DNA of 64,000 nt from Gnetum montanum (Eukaryota > Streptophyta > Gnetopsida > Gnetales > Gnetaceae), in contig MNCI01018080.1 in assembly GCA_015680685.1 (NCBI GenBank), positions 772,760 through 836,759 on the forward strand, read 5' to 3'. Position numbers and translations under genes: made by a program. Positions 11,201 to 20,200 of this stretch are shown piece after piece. Numbering within the stretch: position 1 is the stretch's first letter; each line of letters begins with the position of its first letter. Below the pieces are notes generated by a model that did not search any database, was not told the DNA's origin, and saw nothing but the letters and a program-made list of their open reading frames with translations.

Positions 11201-14200
11201 ATTCAGAATGTTCTATGCTCATTCTTTCTACTTTTATATCTGTATTGAGTCATGAATTTTGTTATTGGGATGGTGTTTAATGTTTAATGAAATGTTTAAC
11301 TTTTAAAAAGTATAAACTTCTAATTGGTGTTTTTAAAGATTTTAAAATCATTTGGAATTGTCTGGAATTGTGATTCCAAATTGCATTGCGATTCAGAATA
11401 GATCTGGATCAAATTTGTTCAGATCATGATACAGAATTGCCTAGATTGCGATCCTGATCCAATCTTCATAAGTATGGACAAGGCTAAGATGATGATGACG
11501 GTGACTACACAGAGGATTTTAAAATAGAAAAAACTTTTAATTGAGCACGCAAAAAATAAACCCATGTAAATCAACTAAAATCATTGATAGGGTCATAGGA
11601 TCATCACATGGAGCCTCAATGCTTATCCTAACGAGCAGGGTTTTGGGAGGGTTGGTGGTTGAGCGAAAGCCTAATGTTTGTTTGAGTGGTTGCAATTCCC
11701 CAAACATCAGAGTGAACTAATTCAAAAGCTTGAGTGGAGTTATGTGTACTGTAAGAAAAAGGAACTGTTTTACCTTTTTCTTTGCAACAATTAAAACACA
11801 GGGATAGCATTTTAATCAAGAAACCAAAATTTCTTTATGGGCTATATTAAAGAAACCAAAATTTCCATAAACAGTAAATGCCAAAGTATCGGTGTCCGTC
11901 AATCAATATATTGTGATGTCATTGTCAAGCCTGGTGACTTTCGAAGGGAAAGAAACAAGCTATAGCAATAAAAATGAATCCTAAGTTCTGTATATAATAT
12001 ACATACCCTGATTGCTCTGATACAAGAAAAATCATGTCTACTTATTGTAGTCATGAAGTTAGTTCCTAACATTCTATTATATTTGTAGATAACATAGAAC
12101 CAATACCCATTTCCTTTGATTAACACAAATAGTGAATTCCAACTTTGCTAGCCACAGTAAGAATTAAACATATTTTGATTTTCTATGCCAATATCACCCA
12201 AATCCAACAATTTCATTTTTTGTTTTTGTTTTCTTTTCTCAGAGCAGAACACATATTTATTGTTTAATAAATCAATATGATGAGAACCATGAACAAAAGA
12301 AACAACCAGGATTTTATTAAATTTAAGATAAGCACCCATCCCAATGAACTATAATAGACCTCTTTTCATTTTTTTGTTTTTTCTCTTTTGTGTGGTGAGA
12401 TGGGGGATCAGAACCCTATATAGTTTGACTATAAGTACACCCCAAGATATGTAACCAACAATAGAGTTCACCAAATTCGAGAATATTATGTATTTTAATT
12501 AATTAAAATAGTTGAGTAAATTAAATTTCCAATAAAATGCCCTAATAAACCATGGATCATATTTCCATTAATTTCAAAATATTATTCTAAAATGTCATTA
12601 TCATTTCAATAAATATGTATATTTCTATTTCTAAATAGTAAATAATTAGAAAGCACTTGCTAATAAATAGCAAATTTGCTTAAACCACCTAAATAAAGCT
12701 TTTCAAATTAACATACAAGCACAGGACACATCTCCAAGCTTATATGTGTTTCCAAACAAATTCAAGTCTACACAACAATACAGAACAACACATAAGAGTG
12801 CTATGGTCACATGTATAAACGTGGGGCACTACAGTTTAACAGAACTTGTTGTCTGCAAAAATAAAATAATGCTTCAAGCTTTCTATCTGAAAAGAAATAC
12901 TGGTACTTTTCCCTAGTGCAGAGCCTCATTTTAATTATTTTTGGCATTTTTATGAACAGAAACAATATATTATACATAAAGTGTATGTCTTAGTAGTTCC
13001 TATCCAAAACAGTTAATATTTATTATATTACTTTTCAGTTTATACTGATTCTGTTTGATCTTATAATATTATATCTGTTTAATACAGGTGTATCTATGAT
13101 TTTACCTTTACTCTCATCTAATAGATTACTGCCGCGGCTTTCATCAATTTTTCTTGGATTTGCACCATGTTTCTTACTTCTTTCCATTGGGTAATTCCAT
13201 ATTTGCTATTTATTCCTGTAATGTTTTTTCATGTTTATAGGTCTTATAAATAAGTTGTTTTATTTGTAAACAAATTTCATTTTGACATACAGAAAACAGT
13301 GTAATCCTATGATTGTTTTGGTGCAGATACGAGTCTCTGTTCTATATTGCTCTTGCAATGGTTCTTGTGTCTTGGATCTTGGTTGAATTTGCAATATCAC
13401 ACGTACTATTACCAGGAACAAATTTTGTACAGGCTGTTGTTATGGATCTTTTGAAAGTGAGCAGTTCGTCATCCTCATGTGTACATGATACCAAACACGA
13501 GGATAGCCACAAACAGTTGAAGTTATCTGACTTGAGAATAGCTTTATGCTTTGTAAGTTGGATTCAGTGATTTCATTTCTTTTGATAAATGAATTCTGTA
13601 ATAAAACTTTCGAGAGAACATGGTATTATAAATATGTCAGTGAGGCATAGCTCATTTGTTTAGAGCATGCGGGTTGTGACTGTGCAAGTCATAGGTTTAA
13701 TTTGAAGGGGCTATGCTAAGACATGTGCTACCTTAGGGCATAGCAAAAATACACGTGTTCAAAGACTATGGTATTAGGTAGACAATGGGTTAGCTCATGT
13801 TGTTGGGATAAAAAAAACGTGATTATGTTGGTATTATAAAGTATATAGTATATAATGTGTAAAAATTGATTTTTTCCAGAAATTTTTTTTCTTTATGCAA
13901 ATGCTTTGAAATTATAAATGAACTACGAAGAAAGTACATTTCTACGTTATATGTAATTCTTAGTTCAATATAAGTTTATCGACTCTTTGCTTTATGGAAT
14001 AACATATATTTTATGCCATAATTAATAGTATTAATTCATGTTTATTTAGGTATATTGCTTTGACTAGTTTTGGTTTCCCTTTGGCTGCAGTTGATTTTGA
14101 TCAATGTAGCATTTTTTGGAACAGGGAATTTCGCAAGCATAGCAAGTTTTGAGATATCATCAGTGTATCGGTTCATCACTATTTTCAATGTATACGGCTT

Positions 14201-17200
14201 GAATGTACTTGAAAAGAACTTTCTATATTATATTAAAAAATAACTGTTCTGCTCACAATGACTTTTTTGTTGCTCCATACAGCCCTATGTCATGGCATCT
14301 TTGCTGTTAATCAAGTTATTCATCCCATTCATGCTGGTCACGTAAGTTGTTTTTGCAGAAGTTGATTGTGTTTGATATATGGTTTTTATAAGCCAGATCA
14401 TGGCAGACTTTAGTGTACTAAAACAATATGAGTTACAAGTTTGAAATTTATGGGCAACTGTGCTTTATGTTATATTTGGTATATTTGGAAGCTTCTTTCT
14501 TGTTTTTATCTTCGAGTTTATTTATTACTTCATATAATTTTATGATCAACAATGACCTGATTTTTGATTTCGGAAGATGGCTAGAGAGGGCATGGGACCA
14601 GAAGTAGGAGTGGTGGCTGGCGCTAGGTCCAAGCCTAGGGCAGAGATCGTGGTAGGCAAGGGTGTGGAGAGCGGAGGTGTTGGTAGTAGAGCTGGGCTTG
14701 TGGTGTCAGGAAGCTCATTTTGGAGCCTGGGGAGTGACTCAATTACAACATCTTCAGGGGGTTGGAAGCTAGGAGCGGAATGAGTTGACGCTTGTTCTAG
14801 GTAGGAGGGGAGTATGATGTTGAAAGTACGTGGGCCCTCGGTGGATGGAGTGAAAATGATGGACCTGAGTCTCATTGGGAAGTTTGTCTCTAGCAGAGTG
14901 TGGCCTTGCCTACACTTGATAAAACAGTGGATGCAGGCTACATGGGGATTGGTAGATATTTGGGTTCATTGTCTATTGGAAGAGTTGTTGCTTTTCATTT
15001 ATAGATCGGTGGAAGATCGATACCATGTTTTAGTGGAAGGTCCATGGTTCTATGGGGCGCGAGGGCTCGCTCTAACTTAGTGGAGGTCAAGTGCCCATAG
15101 AGAGGACTTATTTAGCAGGGTGTTGGTGTGGATTCGGGCCTCAGGCATCCCATGGGAATGGTGGAATATGGACTTCCTAAAAACCCTCATGGGGGCTTTT
15201 GGAGATTTTATCATGCTTGACTGCAGATTTTCATCGAGCAAATTGGTTTTGTGTGATTTTGTGCTTGGTGGCTGTTGTCATCAAAGGATCTGGTAAATGA
15301 AGTTATTTTGGACCTTCTCTCCAGGGTCGAGATTATCCACATAGAGTACGAGATTATCGGGGATTCGAGTCCTACGCTAGCCAAGGAGGAGGGTTGTTTC
15401 GTCTATGGGAAGAAAGGGCATTTGGCTGCTGATTGCAAGTCTCGAGCCAAGATGAAGTTGAAAGGGAAACAACTACCATCGTAGTAGGAACAAGTTGGTT
15501 GGTTTAGGGTTACCAATGGGCGAGTTGTGCCTAAGGCTCTAGAGGGGTAGAAGGAGGGAGTGTCGATGGAAGAGTCGGCCAAGCAAACACCCTGTACACT
15601 GAAAGTTGGGTTTGAAGTTGACCCAGGTTCTATGAGCAATGAGTGTCCACCATGGGGAAGTTGGGTTTTGGTTGCTAGGGGTTTTGCCTAGCCCCAAATG
15701 CAAGACATTATTGAACTGCAACAAGAACAAACTAAAGCATTGATGGGTGCAACCATGGTTTCCCCCGTAGGGAGGAAGGCTAGGTGTTCAGGGACACTAC
15801 TAGCCTGGAAGAAGTGAACATAGCTTGACATTGATTTGGGATTGTAGAGGACCTTGAAAGAGGTCTATCATAGACGATCGTTGGGTTGCTTGAGAAGTTG
15901 CTATCTTGGAATTGTAGGGGGTAGGCTACTCCCTACAAACGAAATACCCTGAGAACGATTGTTTGGAGTGAAGGATGTGATGTGGTTTGCTTGTAGGAAA
16001 CAAAGTTGCAAGTGTCTAAATCCAATTTGTTGAGGTGGGAGGGTTGGTAGTTGCAGATGGTGCCATGTAGGGGTTGTGCAAGCGGGCTAGGTATTCTTTC
16101 TTAATTTCAAATCATGCTGGTTGATGAATCCCAATGGATTCATATGGTTCATGTGATCCAAGAGCACATTTGGCATGGAGCCCAAAATTGGGAGATGCAA
16201 GTGCACGAATTACAATGGGTGGCGTAGGTGGTTCCCAATAAGCAAAGATGGATTCTGATTAGTGATTTTAATCAATGACTATACCTATGGAAAAAAACGG
16301 GAGGGGAAATTGTGGACCCCCTAGGAGGACTAGAATGTGTTGCATTTATGAGAGACCACAATTTGGTGGACATGGACATTGCGGGTTGTCAATTTATATG
16401 GAGTAATAGGAGGAAGGGGAAATATCTGGTCTAGTCATGGATTGATTGTGTGTGGGTTAGTATGAGGATGGTACTAGAGCTCGACATTCAGGTGGTGGGA
16501 AGGGAAAGGCAAGTGTTGGACCATCGGTTGATTCTTTGTCGAATATGCAATCATTAGGGATCGGTTCCTAGGCCTTTCTGCTTTGAGCGTACGTGGTTGG
16601 AGAAGGCGTGGTTGAGGCCATTGGTCCAAGGCATCTGGTAGGGATATTCACGTGATCAAGAACCCAGAGAATTCTTGAAACATGGTTTGCAGGCCCTAAA
16701 ACAACAAATACGAGTTAGAGTGTTTGAGGACATACAGTTTTAGAGCATACCAGGCACAGCTGCAGGCTAGACTGTAGGAGATTTAAATGAGGCAGGAGAT
16801 TTTTGCCCAATTGAGGTGTGCAACTTGCACACCTCAATTGGGCAAAAATGAGCTGGCTCCGTGGGATTATCAACTTTTGGAATCAAAACAATCTTAGAAC
16901 AATTAACTTCATTCCTCAGTTGTCCCCAGTGTAACATCAGATTAAAGGCATCTAATAGATCCCCTATAATATCAAAAAACATTGTGAAGAACTCCACAGG
17001 GCAACCATTCGGTCCAAGGGTCCTATTGGATTGCATAGATTAGAGGGTGTAATACCCATTCGTAGGGAGCAAGAGCTAACACCCAAAGTCCCCCAGAAAG
17101 AAAGCTAGTTGAAAGAAGAAAATGCCCAGGTGGCTTTCTTTTTCTTACAATCAAATAAACATTAACCTATAAAATTAAAATGAAATCAACACTGCCTAGA

Positions 17201-20200
17201 TCTAGCTTTGAAATAGGTCAATCAATATTAATTTAAGAATTAAGAGATAATTTTAAAAAGAAATAGACACATTAAAATATTTGTGCAAGATTTATTAGAT
17301 TAAAAAAAATCAAACTTTTTATTATTCAACCTAAAAAGAAATATTTAATCAGGATCACTTGCACATTTGAAAACCAAAGAAATGACCACAAAAGCAGATA
17401 AATTAATAATCTAATATTTGTTCAGTCACCTAATAATATTTTATAATTTCCAGCCACACACAAAAACAAGATTTGAATTTAACTCTTGTAACCATTTTAT
17501 CAGTAATCATTTAATCAAGAAATTCATATGTTCAATAGCAGAGAATAGATAGATCACAACCATAAATTAACATCCTAGGTTTTCCCCCACTCCATCAACT
17601 TATAGAAAGATATTAAAATCAGACTTGAGAAGGTATAGGAAAACAAGTATAATTCAAGATTCAGATCCAAGATTTATACATTCAAAGGGGAAGGGTTCAT
17701 TAACCAAATTCCAACCAAAATTCAAGAATTCAACAAGTTTAAAACATTCACAATTAACGATGGGCCCAAGGATACTCTCACTTTCTGCCGGCAGTACCAA
17801 TCCTCATATCAGGGATCCATAGCCCTTGTTGGCAATCCTTTGCCAAAAATGCCCCAAATCGTTATGGGTGTTTCTGAATCGTTATAGAAACAACTCTCAT
17901 CTAAGTCATTTAGGTGTGAGAGTGCAGAGGATGGGCGGAGAGATCCAAAGAAGGGTAACAAAGGATCCCAAAAAAATCTAAGCTTACAACAACAATCTTG
18001 ATATTTTCATACAAGCATTGTAAAGGTGGTTAGACAAGCAAGAAGAGAAAAGTTTGAGAAAATCAGCCCTTGCTAGCCATTATCAAACATAACAGAGATG
18101 GATCATTTTACCTCCTCTCTTAGGTATCTTGCTTACTAGGAGGAATTATCAGAATATTGGATTGCTATGTGACCCTTGATTTCTTTCTCCTTGCTATCTC
18201 TTGTAGTAGCCACAGTCTTCTCTCCCTTCTTAGCCACACTCCTTGTTGCTGTATCCCTCTTTTTTTGTGTTCTACACAGCTACTTTTGCCTTGTGTGTCC
18301 TCTTTTTTCCGCTTCTCTTCCTATTTGTAGGTGGAATAAGGGCTAATGAATAGTTTCTTGTAATTGACTTCTTGGGGACTGTTCATATTCTTTTCTTTCT
18401 TTTTAAATTTTTTTTTTCTCTTTTTCAGCAATGGGTCATGAGTTCAATTCTCTTCATGATCACTATAAAAAAAATCAATAAAATATGCATATTCACAGGT
18501 TGCAGGTTCAATTCCTAAATCAACAATTTTTGATAATTTAGAATTCAGATTTTGCTAGATCACAGATTCAATTCCTCTTGACAATTACAAAACATTCTGG
18601 CATAATATCTATCTCTTTATCATTCAGAATTGTCATAAGATGCAAGGAAAGTTTTCAAATAGATTCATGATAAGGGCAGTCAAGATACATAATCAAATAA
18701 GGCACCTTCTTTTTCCGGTCATCAACAATGTGAATTTTCCCATCATCTTACAAGCCTTGAAAGGTCATCACGTGACCTTTCTACAGCAATGGAGAGGGTA
18801 CTTATACAATACTATTTTAAACTAAAAAGAGCAATGCATCACATTTAGATAAAATAAAATTAAAAAAATAAAATATAAAGCTACAGTATTTGCACACAAT
18901 ATCCCTGATTCATGGCTTAGGTTCCTCCAACTTGATTCATAGGTCAAGTTCCTCAATATGAGCATTCTCTTGCATCTCAACATACCTGTTTTAGCTCCTA
19001 AGGCACACCTTAGAGTATTGTCCTCTATTTTTCTTTTGTTTCTTAGCATCTCTGTTGAAATAGAACAGAAAATATTTTGTTTTCTCATATATTATTTATT
19101 ATTATTATTTTAAAACATTCTTAGCATGTATTTTAAATCATATTTCTTATGCATAAAGTATTTAAACATTTAATCATAATACATATAAAAATCTAGTCAA
19201 CAAATTTATTACTATTCCAGTTAGCCATTTCCACCACAATCCAAACAAAGCACACACACAACTTGTCAACAAAACATGCACACAAACACACCAGAAGACT
19301 ATTACAATTGTTAATGCAAAAACTCAAGGAGAAGTGGTTTGTTACAAAAGGGCTGTGAGACTTCCTACTTAGTGAGATGGGCCACCAAGTTCTTGTTTTG
19401 TGAAGGTTGCACCACCCTGTTGATGTGGACAGAGATGGGGGATACTTCTCCCCTAGCCCAAACTTTAACCCAATATTCCTGAAGGATGGCAGCGATAGCA
19501 TGATATCCAGTAACCATCCTTTCCCATTACTTGAGGCCATGGATCTTCTTAGCTACCATGTTCACCTTGGCAGTTGCAAAAAGGAATCTTGTGTTATGAT
19601 TGCCAATTTGGTCTCCTACAAGCACACAGTATCAACTTTACACAGATGAACTAATTCCCTCAAGGTACTTTTTTTAGGGGTACCTTGTCCCTTGCATTTC
19701 TAGGAAATAATATTCCTAGTTTACTAGTGGACGGTTTCTTGTATACCCCTTTCAAGGTGGTTTGGATCTTCAAATCAATCTCTTGTTGAGTTCTCTTGAT
19801 CCTAAGCTTCAACATAGAAGGGTGCCCCATTTTCCTGGGACTAACCAGCACTTCAAAACCCACATCCTCTTGTAGTTGTACCACATGCAAAATAGTTTCC
19901 AAAGGAGGCTTGGAAGATCCCCTTTCAGCAGAAATCCAATCATTTAAAGGTGGTGCACAAAAAAAAAGAAGACCCCTTCCCCATCGCAGTGTATTCTCCA
20001 CCTCATTTAGGGTTTGCAAAGGGGAGAAATGATTTTGAGTAAACATTGTTTTGCCCTGTTTAGGAGATCACTGCAACACCGAAGGAGAAGGTGGCACAAT
20101 GGAGGGGGTTGGGGTTTTTGGAACAACCTTTTTCTATGTCTATCTAACATTACCTTACTTACCCTATCTAGTTGTATCCTGTTGCTTCATCAGAGCATGA

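Noticed and set aside
14546-14875. Minus-strand Pro/Thr/Ser-rich frame as a separate gene
   Set aside because: It is the antisense of the Gly/Ser-rich start of LINE copy c ORF1, which continues into DUF4283 on the plus strand.
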